A DNA stretch of 22,324 bases. Origin: Pelargonium cotyledonis (lineage: Eukaryota; Streptophyta; Magnoliopsida; Geraniales; Geraniaceae). The stretch covers positions 1 to 22,324 of the forward strand of contig JAYMTA010001020.1 of assembly GCA_036897625.1 (NCBI GenBank). Reading direction: 5' to 3'. Each line of letters starts with the position of its first letter. Position 1 is the stretch's first letter. A program made the position numbers and the translations under genes. Shown here one piece after another: positions 1 through 9,643 of the stretch. Below the pieces are notes generated by a model. It did not search any database. It had not been told where the DNA came from and saw nothing but the letters and a program-made list of their open reading frames with translations.

Positions 1-165
1 AATATTTTATTTTAAAATTTTAATTTTAATTTTTAAAAATAAAATCGGTCCATTCGGTCCGGACCATTCAAAATCGGTCCGATCTTGTCCATGGACCGAC
101 TATAATAGGTCCGGTCTTTGGTCCGGTCTTGGGTCGGTCCTGTTCTGGACCGATGCCCAGCCCTA
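1..165. mobile_element. hAT-like non-autonomous element, one end only
   Basis: The right end reads, on the minus strand, TAGGGCTGGGCAT followed by repeated GGTCC/GGACC words. A TAGGG(C/T)TGGGCA-type terminus is common in plant hAT elements. Between about 46 and 155 the word CGGTCC or its complement occurs roughly ten times, in both orientations, like the clustered subterminal motifs that hAT transposases bind. The left end is outside the window, so length, target duplication and coding capacity are unknown. No transposase is visible here. Confidence 0.55.
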
Positions 166-285
166 CCCACACTCCGTGTACAAATCAACTCATGTGCACA
201 AGTGATAGGGATAATATAGAGAAAATGATAATATAATAACCTAAATTTAGACAAACGAAACACTCATTTTGGGACGAATGGAGTA
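166..285. mobile_element. Stowaway-like (Tc1/mariner) MITE, right half
   Basis: The stretch ends in a degenerate Stowaway terminus (ACACTCATTTTGGGACGAATGGAGTA; the canonical inverted end is TACTCCCTCCGTCCCAAAAT). Its body matches the right half of the element at 7373-7643: both carry the order CATGTGCA, AAGTGATA, a purine-rich block, AATATAATAA and AGA(A/C)A. The match begins almost exactly where the hAT-like end at 165 stops, which suggests that the hAT element landed inside this MITE. The left half would lie beyond the window. Confidence 0.5.
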
Positions 286-1500
286 AAATATAATATATTA
301 GAAGTTAAAACACCGAATCGTGAAATAATTTGTGCACTCTTATGTTACATCAACACCTATTATCGATAGCACGGTCAATATAATGATTTGAGAAAAAAAA
401 ATTAAAATGGACAAAAGACAAGAAAAAGTACATTTTCCTAAAAACATAACCAAGATCTCAAAAAATGGTCATGCTCCTGAAATGTGGCATTGCTCCCCTA
501 AAATAGACAAGATCCCAAAAATAACCATAGTCCTCTAAAATAACAAAGTTTCCCAAAAATGGTCATGCCACAATGCTCTAAAAAAGGCCTAAGGTGCCAA
601 AAAACGGTCACTTTCTCCAAAAACGGTCCAACTATCTACATGTAAGGTTTGTTCTCTCTTTTCTGGCCAACACATGAGGGTAAGCCTTAAGTGGTACTCC
701 CGACTTAAGTCTACCAAATCCATCTCTCTCTACACATTATGCATATAACAGAAAATGTAAAAAATCTCACAACGAAAGAATGTAAAGTCAATCATCACTT
801 AAAATACTATATCTATCAATTAGTTATAGTTTTGAGTTCAAATCAAGTTTACCGAATTTATTAAATCGAATAAATGTAAACATCTCCATGTTGACATAAT
901 GAGAGGAACTTTCAACAAAGAAAAATATTATCACTACTTTACATTAAGTTGGGGTCCAAAATGTAACATATTATGTGAATTCAGTGACGGAGATGGTTCA
1001 TTTTTCCATTGAACACTGTTTAGTCTCATGACTGCTAACCAAACAGTTTCAACTAATTAATTCATGCATCTCCTTGGAGCTATCTCTATGGATTTTCTTG
1101 CATTTTCAACAATTATTGGTAAGTCATTGCATATTTAAAATGTAATATTAAACCTTGGATTATAAAATAAGTATTGCATGGAGCATAAATATATATGATA
1201 CATCATCAATGAGGTAATCAATTCCAAATTGTTGGGCCCCAGTTGCAGCTAGTAGCATCTGCCATGTAAATAATGGCAATTTAATAGTATTTGGTTCTTG
1301 ACTATGTTTTAACAAGATAATGGTGTCATTTGATTGTGATTGCTCTAGTATTGCCCAAAGCTAGATCATAAAATCAAGCTTTTTTACTTGATTAAACCAT
1401 ATTAATATTTATTCATCTCATTCACCTTATTTCATAGGAAAATTAATTCATATTCACATTCAACTACTTCAAATGAAATGGAACCATGGACTAAATTTTC
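286..1500. other. Intergenic DNA with no gene seen
   Basis: AT-rich stretch with stops in all frames and no recognisable coding exon or RNA gene. The only structure is the degenerate tandem repeat at about 430-630, listed separately. Confidence 0.6.
430..630. repeat. Degenerate tandem repeat (AAAAATGGTCAT-type units)
   Basis: A short word recurs at irregular 30-45 bp spacing: CAAAAAATGGTCATGCTCCT near 459, CAAAAATAACCATAGTCCTC near 515, CAAAAATGGTCATGCCACAA near 555, AAAAACGGTCACTTTCTCC near 600 and AAAAACGGTCCAACTATC near 619. CTCCTGAAAT and CTCCCCTAAAAT words lie between. It looks like a decayed minisatellite. No coding frame is kept. Confidence 0.5.
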
Positions 1501-1508
1501 AAAAAAGA

Positions 1509-2851
1509 TATATTTTTTCTGTCTCAAAATTAGTGTTCTTATTTTTATTTTAATGCAAATTCAAAAGAATTTATAAGTTAATTTCGTAGATTTCCTCTTG
1601 TATTTAACATTCTTAAGATTAAAGAGTAAGAGTGAAAAAGGGGGCTCCCCGTTCCCAGTTCTCCTATAACTGGATCCTCCTGAATCACAAGAATCTTTTG
1701 TCAGAATGAGATGCCAACTCTGCACCTTAATTTTGAGATTTTGAGAAGAGTTGCTCTTTGGAGAGCACTGGAGCAGTGTTAGGAGGGGAGTTATTGTTTA
1801 TCGTTAGCATAACAAACTCAATAATACTAGCTAACTAGTATTCGATCCCGTGCGTTGCACGGGTACCATAACAAAAAAGATTGTTCACCCGATTAAAATA
1901 TAATGTGAAATATATGAATTATTCTTTACTTCAAAAACATATCACAAATTGAACTTTTCACCTAATTAGATGAGTTGTGTGAGATGTTTGAATTTGTCTA
2001 TACTTTATTGATTTATTTCAAATTGCTTTTTTTTATATATCGTTCTTATATAAGGATTTGAAACTTGAAATTATGAACACTTAAAATGCAATTTTATATT
2101 AAATTTAAACAATTTTCTAATTAATTTTTATCTTAGTTAAAGTTCATAAGTTCATGAATTAGTTTAATTCATCAATTACATTAGATTCATTTGAATTATG
2201 AAAACTATCTTATTAGAATTATGAAATATGTATTTTCAAATTCAACATATCATATTTGATTTCAAATTTGATTAATTTTTTACTTTAGAAATGATTCAAA
2301 TCTAAAACTTTTATGTAAATATTATTTGTCAACTTCAATAATCAATTGTATTTTATTCATCTGGATTAGAAAAATTAATCACTGAAAAGTAAAAAAAAAG
2401 AGCTTACAAATGATAAAGTAATGATGTTTGTAAGTCTCACATTGAAAAAATAGTGAAATCATGAAGTGAATAAGTAGCATATGAAACTTGTGTAAGAATC
2501 TCACATTGGAAAAATGAAGATTTCATTGAAGTTGTAACTCCTATAAATACATGCTCTCTTATATCCTATACATATTAATTATTGCCATATCTAATGTTAA
2601 TAGGTATTATTATTAGCTAATAAAATGACATTTTGTAACCTATAGGATATGAAGAGTCTTTCAGTGAGAGAGCTAGAAAGATTAAAATTGGTGAGGTGGC
2701 ATATTCTAGTGTTGCCTCGCCAAATTTAATATACATATGTATGGATTTATTATTTCATATATAAGTAACTTTCTTAAAAATGAAAAGACCCTCATTTTGA
2801 TATAAAAATGAAAGACAAACAGAACACTCGTGTTTTGAGACGGAAGAAGTA
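1509..2851. mobile_element. Candidate Stowaway-like element interrupted by a Helitron
   Basis: The left end (TATTTTTTCTGTCTCAAAAT, then TAGTGTTCTTATTTTTATTTT) and the reverse complement of the right end (TACTTCTTCCGTCTCAAAAC, then ACGAGTGTTCTGTTTGTC) align as imperfect Stowaway-type inverted repeats flanked by TA. Removing the Helitron-like insert at 1835-2745 leaves about 430 bp, a plausible MITE size. The two ends could instead belong to separate relics. The block at 1640-1800 is less AT-rich and unlike the rest, so it may be a further insertion. Confidence 0.35.
1835..2745 (-). mobile_element. Non-autonomous Helitron
   Basis: Read on the minus strand, the element starts with TC (TCCATACATATGTATATTAA) just after a host A at 2746. 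It ends with a perfect 7-bp hairpin (CCCGTGC, 3-nt loop, GCACGGG; 1847-1863) followed 8 nt later by CTAG at 1838-1835 and a host T (base 1834 is A on the plus strand). The TC start, hairpin about 11 nt from the end, CTRR terminus and insertion between A and T without duplication are the standard Helitron signature. The roughly 911 bp interior is AT-rich and has no Rep-helicase frame, so movement would need a helper elsewhere. Confidence 0.75.
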
Positions 2852-3780
2852 TTACTAGAGAAAGCTTTTCTTACAATGCATGAACCTTCAATGCCTTTAA
2901 GGCTTTAATTATGTTTCTTCTTTGGACATTATTAGGAACTATGAATGATGAGCAATGGAATTAAATCTATTCCATTAATATTCATATACAATGACTTGGA
3001 ATTATTTTATCAACAAAAAAAGAGATCAAATTTGATCCTTCTGGTGGTGCCATAGAGATGAAATATGCACACAGTGGCTTCCTCTGACCCTACTGTGTCT
3101 CCTAATGTGGACAGAATTGGTTGTATATTGAACTTTTTTTATAAGCAAGCATACTCAACCGAGGCTAGAACCTGAGACTTCTGTAGTCTGGAAGAGCAAA
3201 CACCTTAAACTAATTTCTCTGATGTTAGTCGGTGTATTGAAATATCTTGTGCACTTGCTCATCGCTTTCTCTCCAGTACTAAGTTACCAGAAAACGCTAC
3301 CCGAGTAGCGATCTCCGTTCCAGAACGTTTATTTGGTTCCAAGTGAATCCGTGGTTGGAATCTTGAAACTCTTTAGTATTTTCTGGTGGAAGGCATCCCC
3401 AAAAGAGTTGCCTCCAAAGACAAAACTGGCCAGCTTCTAAAGGACCCAAGAATCTTACCAATCTCATTATTTAAACTATTGACATTACTTAAACAATAGC
3501 CAATAACAGAGGAACTTTATGTTATAGTCATACAATTTGCCAAACACCAAGAACACACTACAGAGCTAGCTTGTTCATCTGTCTTTTTCTCTTGAAAACA
3601 AAACACTTTCCACATTTTTTTTTTGTTATTATAATTGCAAACCTTCCCATGCTTTTTTGCCATGATCATCTCCAAAAATGCTTTGCAAAAACTCAATCAT
3701 GAAACCTTGTCCTAAACAACATATTGCTGTCTTTTTTTTTTTTAATGTCTGGTCGTCTTGACCTGGCAAGCATCTTCATT
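2852..3780. other. Intergenic DNA upstream of the MYB gene
   Basis: No coding exon was found. The stretch holds the SINE-like copy at 3131-3235 and a perfect small hairpin GCTAC-CCGA-GTAGC near 3297-3310. The last 200 bp are pyrimidine-rich with T runs (for example 3731-3742), as is common just upstream of plant transcription starts. Confidence 0.5.
3131..3235 (-). mobile_element. tRNA-derived SINE-like copy 1
   Basis: On the minus strand it contains an A-box-like TTAGTTTAAGGTGTTTGCTC and a B-box-like CAGGTTCTAGCCTCGG about 30 nt later, then TTGAGTATGCTTGCTTATAA and an A-rich tail. Spacing and words fit the Pol III promoter of a tRNA-related SINE head. A second, more diverged copy lies at 7801-7899 in the same orientation. 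The flanks TGTATATTGAA and TGTATTGAA might be a decayed target duplication. Confidence 0.5.
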
Positions 3781-3788
3781 TCTATATG
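3781..3788 (+). promoter_or_regulatory. Possible TATA box of the MYB gene
   Basis: TCTATATGA lies about 125 bp before the MYB start codon at 3909 and would leave a 5' leader of about 90-100 nt. The leader carries an upstream ATG at 3786. The match to TATAWAW is imperfect, so this is tentative. Confidence 0.25.
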
Positions 3789-3908
3789 ATCTTAGGTCCA
3801 ATATTTAAGCTGCAGACACTTGTAGAGTTTTGCTCTCAGAGCTCTCTCTCAAGAACTGAATTGAAGTCCTCATTTTTCGGTTCTTGGCTCGAGTTCTTGA
3901 TTGGGAAA

Positions 3909-4860
3909 ATGGGAAGACGGCCTTGCTGCGACAAAGTTGGATTGAAGAGAGGTCCATGGACAATCGAGGAAGATCACAAGCTCATGAACTTTATTCTCAA
4001 CAATGGTATTCATTGCTGGCGAACAGTACCGAAGCTCGCAGGTTATTTTCGTTCAACAATATCTTACAATGGCATTATTGTTTTAAGTAGTGATCGAGAT
4101 TGTTGTGTCTTTTGAATTACAGATTTGCTGAGATGTGGCAAGAGCTGTAGATTGAGATGGATTAATTATCTGAGGCCGGACCTTAAAAGAGGCGATTTTA
4201 CAGAAACCGAAGAGAATCAGATTATTCAGCTCCATTCGCGCCTTGGTAACAGGTATTATATAGTTTTGATTCTTGTTTCTTGGACAATGTTTGGTTTCTA
4301 TGTTACTAAATTTGCAACAAAAACGTTGTAGGTGGTCGAAAATTGCAGCGAATTTTCCTGGTCGCACAGACAATGAGATCAAGAATCATTGGAATACACG
4401 AATCAAGAAGAGACTAAAGGTGCTAGGCTTGGACCCTGTGATCACTCACAAGCCTGCTTCTGAGGAAACAGAGCCAGTTTCATCAAAAGATATTCAAGAT
4501 CAAGATCAGGAGCTAATTGTTAAGCCTGTACCGGACAATCTTGAAAACCAAGAATTGGATATTCTGGAGCAAACGTTGGATCAAACAAATGATATCTTCA
4601 ACAACAACAAATATGATTTGTGGGGAAGCTTCGATCTCGGATCATCTACAGCTACAACAACAGACAAAGAAGTCAACAACAACCCTTCTTCTACTTCTTA
4701 CAGTTCATCAGTGGGTGGTGAATCAGTTCGAGATCAATCGTCTTGTGTGCAAGAAAGCTCTCTGGAACTGCAACAATGGGTCGAGAGTGTGGATTCTATA
4801 CTGTCATGGGATGTGTTCAATCAGATGGACGAAGATTTCTTTTTCTTGGGGAACAGTTAA
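3909..4860 (+). CDS. R2R3-MYB transcription factor (MYB20/40/43/85/99-like group)
   Basis: Nuclear DNA-binding regulator of 263 residues. Exons are 3909-4041, 4123-4252 and 4332-4860, with introns of 81 and 79 bp. Exon lengths of 133 and 130 nt and both junction phases are the canonical R2R3-MYB pattern. The protein opens [18 protein letters not shown]2 tryptophans are at 17, 37 and 57 (19 residues apart); R3 has F70, W89 and W108 (18 apart). The R3 recognition helix reads [13 protein letters not shown]. From about residue 115 the tail is low-complexity (Asp/Asn/Ser/Gln) and ends in an acidic aromatic stretch, [10 protein letters not shown], probably an activation region. Residue 45, built across junction 1, is Asp where most relatives have Gly. 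R3 has ENQII where the bHLH-interaction signature expects (D/E)L, so a bHLH partner is unlikely. Group assignment rests on remembered similarity; some members of this group regulate secondary-wall or stress genes, and the role here is unknown. Confidence 0.93.
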
Positions 4861-5019
4861 TCATCGGAGCAATTCGTATAAGGTGTTTGCTCCTCCAGTC
4901 GGTTGGTACATTTACTTATAAGAAAAAGAAAGCTGATGACTGCAGATCATGCATATATCCTCTGGCTCTGTCTCCTTGGTGTTTTTGATATTTGTGTTTG
5001 ATGATCATATCAATGAAAC

Positions 5020-5025
5020 AATAAG
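5020..5025 (+). terminator. Possible polyadenylation signal of the MYB gene
   Basis: AATAAG, a variant of AATAAA, about 160 bp after the MYB stop codon and followed by an A-rich run. Weak evidence alone. Confidence 0.3.
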
Positions 5026-5040
5026 AAAAAAATGGTTACT

Positions 5041-6683
5041 TCTATAAGACATTATTGTGTTCCAAAATTGTATATTACAAGTAAGAGGTTCATGTTGTTA
5101 TATTGATTGTTTTGTACTCAAATCTTTGTAATTTTCATGTTGTTTCTCTGTCACTATGGTAATAATTGAACGTTTGACATGATAGTGTTCATTGTGAATG
5201 GTAAGTTAAGTGAGTTTTAGGATTCTTTGATAAGTTAATAGTGGTTGAAAATAACTTTTTTGTTTTGAGGCTCGTTCGTACATTGACTATCGATTTTCGC
5301 TGACTTCTCAACTGCTTCAATTTGATATGACGCTAATGTGATTGGTCAACTTTTTGTTTTGTCATTTACAAATCAAGCGCCATTCACGAGTTTACGTCTT
5401 GGTTTCAAGAGTGTCTTAGACCATGATGCTTACTTAATTATTATTTTAATACGAATCAATAGTTTTTAATTTGAAGAACTTTCCAAAAAAAAAAAATTAT
5501 GGTGTCTTCTTGTACATGTATTTTTATGCATCATCAATGAGTTGAGAGAAATTAAAAATAATAACATGATCCAAACATTTAACATGTAAATTTCCATCTA
5601 GTAAAGTTCTTTTTATTTAACCTTATTAGCTATTGCAAGAACTCAAATACATGATCACAACTCTTTTCAAGATTATGTAGTTTTTAACTTCAACTATGAA
5701 TATAGTAATATTGAAAAAAGTAGCATATTTTTCAATTTCAGTGCTCAAGTTGTACTATATATAGATTAAAATAATAACATATAATAACAAATAATTAGCC
5801 CGCAAGATTCTAATAATTAATGATCATGTTTAAATAAATAAATAAATAAATAAATTAGGTGTTTAGGGACCAGGAATATTGGAAGGTTGGTCGTGCTAAG
5901 CACTTAAATAAGAAGCAGATCCCAAAAATGGACCATCGTTTACGTGCATGCATTTGTAGGAAGAACTGGAGCAACTCAAGATTCTTTTAGGCTACAATGG
6001 AAGCCATTATCTACAACAAGTCATGAGCCACATTCCTAAAAACTTTGACTCTCAATTCTTCAACTCCAAATAGTTGACCCTTGTAATGTTAAGCTTTCTA
6101 GACATTATCGTTCGCATTGAACTTGTTAGATTTCAAATTTTGTATCACAATACTGTAATAATGTTCGATAAGACATATATGTTACTTTGTTTGCCAAGAT
6201 CAGCAAGTTCATCATTTCGTAAAATGAGTTACTAATAAAAATAAACTCACTGTTTTCTAAAAGTATGATAAATTATGAGCTCATCTAATAGAGAGTGAGA
6301 AAATATATTGTTCTATGTGTATACTCGTTTGGATTATAACGTTACCGTCACATTAGTTTAAGCTTATTCTATCTCGTGAATGAGTACACCAAATAAAGGC
6401 TTGGATGAAAATCAATTTTAAAGGCAAATCTCTAGCAACTAAACTTGATACATAAATGCCCAAATAATGATGTACATAGATCTTCACCATTTTTGTTTTC
6501 ACTATTTGTAAATTTGTCCGATTTCATTGTCGAATTTGACTATCTTTATGAACAAATAAACAAATACCACAAAACAATTACTGATGCAAAATGGTTAAAT
6601 GACCTTATTGGTTTAATACTTAAATCTTATATAGATATGTATTATGTTGATTGTAAATTGAGCAATTCTATATGTCCCAAAAG
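5041..6683. other. Intergenic DNA with no gene seen
   Basis: AT-rich, with no exon-like sequence. It includes a (TAAA)n microsatellite at 5830-5855. The open frame at 6445-6732 has AT-driven composition and no recognisable motif, so it was not called. Confidence 0.6.
5830..5855. repeat. (TAAA)n microsatellite
   Basis: About six uninterrupted TAAA units after GATCATGTT. Confidence 0.9.
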
Positions 6684-6953
6684 TTGTACAAAATTATTTG
6701 TACAAAATGATGTGTCAGCCAATGAAATATAACGCATCAACTATCTCATCAATGACTTGACCCAATCATAACACGCCACATGTACAGTAAATTTCATATA
6801 CCGGGCGCTCCGCGCCAAAAATTCATGGGAGGGTAGTGGTATCATATATGTCGGGTAATTATTTGCCGAAACTTGATTTTAAGCACAAAAAGACGAAAAA
6901 TGTACGTGCCACATAGACTGCCACGTCATTTTGTACAAAAAAATTTTGTACAA
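6684..6953. mobile_element. Inverted-repeat (MITE-like) element of about 270 bp
   Basis: The left arm reads TTGTACAAAATTATTTGTAC then AAAATGATGTGTCAG (6684-6718). The right arm, reverse-complemented, reads TTGTACAAAATTTTTTTGTA then CAAAATGACGTGGCAG (6953-6917). The arms match over about 35 bp with few differences, and each contains two TTGTACAAAA words. The centre holds a GC-rich hairpin, GGCGC-TCC-GCGCC, near 6804-6816. It has no coding frame. The family is not recognised, and I could not identify a clear target duplication. Confidence 0.5.
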
Positions 6954-7372
6954 TATTTGAGATATTTAACATTTTTCTATTAGGTAATATTAAAAGAAAG
7001 AAAAGAACATGGGCACCAATTTGTGATGCGAATGTGATGCAGCTCCTTCATCACCAAATAGATTACACTTTGACTTCCAATGTGATGTGTTGGTTTGAAA
7101 AACAAGAAATCAAATCTAAAATAAGTGTTATATTTGTTGGTTGAGTCAAATTTAAATTAAGGTCACCTACCTTACCATTGTCACCTACTTGGCTTCTTTA
7201 TGGGTAAGGTTAACACAATGACTATCCAATCCAATTAGTAGTTAGTTACCAATTAGATTAGGCTTATTATATATAGGTACATCTAAATTAATATTTTGTC
7301 CTTTAATAAACCGTATGAGGGAAGTTAAACTGGGGAAGGTAATCAAGACTTATGTATCACTCATAATATTAT

Positions 7373-7643
7373 ATTTCATTCGTCTCAAAATGACTGTTAT
7401 GTTTCTATTTTTTTTTTTTACAAAAATTAAGAATTACCAGATAATTTAATGTGTTTTCAATATTACTCACTTTTCTGCCTACACCCCATGTGTAGATCTG
7501 GCCATGTGCAGTTCTGTAGTATATAAGTGATAAGAGTAATATGAAAAAAATAATAATATAATAATCTAAAAATAGAAACAGAACACTTATTTTAAGACAA
7601 AAAATTTAAACAAATAGAGCACTCATTTATGACGGAGGGAGTA
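7373..7643. mobile_element. Stowaway (Tc1/mariner) MITE
   Basis: The right end, reverse-complemented, is TACTCCCTCCGTCATAAATG, matching the canonical Stowaway terminus CTCCCTCCGT. The left end TATTTCATTCGTCTCAAAAT is its degenerate partner. The length of about 270 bp and TA flanks fit. The right side carries two end-like blocks in series (ACACTTATTTTAAGAC near 7585, then GCACTCATTTATGACGGAGG near 7619), suggesting one end beside or inside another. The interior matches 166-285. Confidence 0.65.
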
Positions 7644-7800
7644 TCTATTTTAGTAAATTTGTTTGTGGAATGTCTTCTTATATTAGAAAGTTTTTAAGCT
7701 ATATATTGTTAAATACCTTGTTGGAGTTTTAATTTAAATTAACTGATAAATTCTACTCTAAGAAATTAACTCTAGGGCTATTGTGAATACTAAAGTTTGT

Positions 7801-7899
7801 TTTTATTTTTATAAACAAGCATACTATCCGAGGCTCAAATTTGAGACTTTTGGAGAATCAAACATCTTAAGTCAATATTGTTTCGATAATAGTTGGTTA
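7801..7899 (-). mobile_element. tRNA-derived SINE-like copy 2
   Basis: Same family and orientation as 3131-3235. On the minus strand it shows GACTTAAGATGTTTGATTCT (A-box region), AGTCTCAAATTTGAGCCTCG (decayed B box), then ATAGTATGCTTGTTTATAAA and an A-rich tail. It is more diverged than copy 1, and the box B consensus GGTTCGA is lost. Confidence 0.45.
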
Positions 7900-9376
7900 A
7901 AATTTTGCTTGTTAAGAGACGGAGGTCATGTTACCATATTAAGGTTGAACCCTTAAGTACTGATGAGCTTGTTGTTAGGCTAGCTATATTAGACATTTAG
8001 CACGCTCGCCTGAAGGATCCTACGCATGCTCAGGCACGAAAATGTCATTTTTAGCTTGTCTTTTAATTCCTTGAAGACACACTCCTTACTTGTAGCGGTC
8101 TTGGGCCCCTCAAACGAGAGTATGGTATGGCGCTTGAATGCCATCTGTCGCTTGGAAGCCACACGTCGCTTCTCTGTTGACGACACTTGGAACATTTTCT
8201 TAGATTGCAACAATAATTGTTAGATTGAAATGTAATTTTTAAACTTTATTGAATAGATGCAAAGAGAAAATAAAATTATTATGGCGAGTGCTCTTTTCAC
8301 AAGGAGCCAATTATATGTTGGTAAGGTGTAGCATTGCAGAAGTTGGGAAGATAATGACAGATTATGAGTTATTAGATTAGAGATAAACAAGATTAGCTTA
8401 TGAAAATTATTGTTTTCTTTTAATTTTTGTCACCTCTGTTTTGTGGTCCATCACTTCTTTTTTGTTCCAGGTCTGAATCATTCATCATGTGATTAGATAT
8501 TTGGATTTACTTGTAGTCTTAGTGATTTTTCAAATTTGGAAATAACTTGTTTGTTTTGTAGCATAAATAATCATAAGTTATAACACATTGAAGAATATAA
8601 CCGAGATATGATAGATCAGGCGGTTGATGCGTTTTGGATTTTATTTGAGATCTCAAGTTTGAGTTTTTTTGTCGACGGTATAGACTGAGATTTATGTGTT
8701 TAAGGGGAACTAATAACTAATAGAGTGACTGGTCTTTCGCAGACTTGTTGTCCAGTCACTTTTAAAAAAAACATTTACAAATATAATAGTAGGTGTTTTG
8801 AAGTTTACACTAATAAATGGCTTATACAGTATACTATCAATGTGTTTAAACAAAAAGATTTACATCATAAATTAAGGAAAATAATATATGTGGCACAAAA
8901 GACACGTCTTTGGATTTTGCCTCACAATTAAATCCACTTAACTAGTTGTAACCGGTTTATTATGACGTCATGTCTCATTTAGTTTATTTTAATTATGTCT
9001 GATTTGCTTGTTTTAGATTTGAAGTCGTTATGACTATTTAGATATTAATTAGATCATATGATAGTACGTATGTTTTGGATTGATGATGGGGTCGAGGTTT
9101 CATGTCCGCCTCTTTTGCTAAGGTTTGTATTGGTCACTATTTGATTTAAAATAAACTTGTTGAGTTCCTTTAAGAAGAAAAAAAAAAATCTTTGTTGTAA
9201 CTGATTTTTAAGTGGCATGTCAATTTGTGATGACTTGTCATTATCCTATCTAATATAACTTACTTCTCTTGAGATCTCATGTCGAGCCTTGATTGGTACG
9301 AATGTTGATAATAATAAAAAAAACACTCCTTAATTTATACATAAATAAAAAGAATTAAGACACTAGAGAGTTCATT
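7900..9376. other. Intergenic DNA with no gene seen
   Basis: No exon-like sequence. The patch at 7985-8215 is less AT-rich and open on both strands for about 65-75 codons, but it shows no known motif and no splice partner. SINE B-box-like words (GAGATCTCAAGTTTGAG near 8649, GAGATCTCATGTCGAGCC near 9271) may be further decayed SINE relics. Confidence 0.5.
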
Positions 9377-9609
9377 AGGCAAAAAGTCGCGTCAGATCCA
9401 TGAACTCTGTCCTGACCTTATAGGGTTTCAGGTGATGGACATAAAACACAAAACTTTTGCGGGTATACCAACCTGACCCGAGAAATTTACATAATGACGC
9501 AACCCCAATCCGGACCAATTTTTTCGGGTTGATATTATGATATATGCATGTTGCATACCCGAACTCGCTAAAAAGATTTTTGGTGCCGGTGGGTCGGGTC
9601 TGTTTTGCC
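9377..9609. mobile_element. Short hAT-like MITE with 8-bp target duplication
   Basis: The left end is AGGCAAAAAGTCGCGTCAGA; the right end, reverse-complemented, is GGCAAAACAGACCCGACCCA. GGCAAAA ends with GACCCG/CGGGT-rich subterminal DNA are typical of plant hAT MITEs. The flanks AGTTCATT (9369-9376) and AGCTCATT (9610-9617) agree at 7 of 8 bases, a good candidate target duplication. Frames across it on the minus strand are chance. It lies about 200 bp upstream of the DUF971 gene start. Confidence 0.6.
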
Positions 9610-9643
9610 AGCTCATTGACTAATGAGCACCCATTCTTGAATA

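Noticed and set aside
33..263. Minus-strand open frame of 76 codons
   Set aside because: It runs across the hAT-like end and the MITE, is made of repeat words (GGTCC) and shows no protein motif.
4083..4382. Minus-strand open frame of 99 codons across MYB exons 2-3
   Set aside because: Complement of the conserved MYB repeat coding sequence; a shadow.
6445..6732. Plus-strand open frame of 95 codons
   Set aside because: AT-driven composition, no known domain, and its 3' end runs into the left arm of the inverted-repeat element. Probably chance.
6800..6820. GC-rich hairpin as a second Helitron 3' end
   Set aside because: No CTRR occurs within the expected 8-12 nt on either strand.
7989..8223. 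Overlapping open frames on both strands, 65-74 codons
   Set aside because: No recognisable motif in either frame, no splice partner and no promoter. Kept only as a less AT-rich patch.
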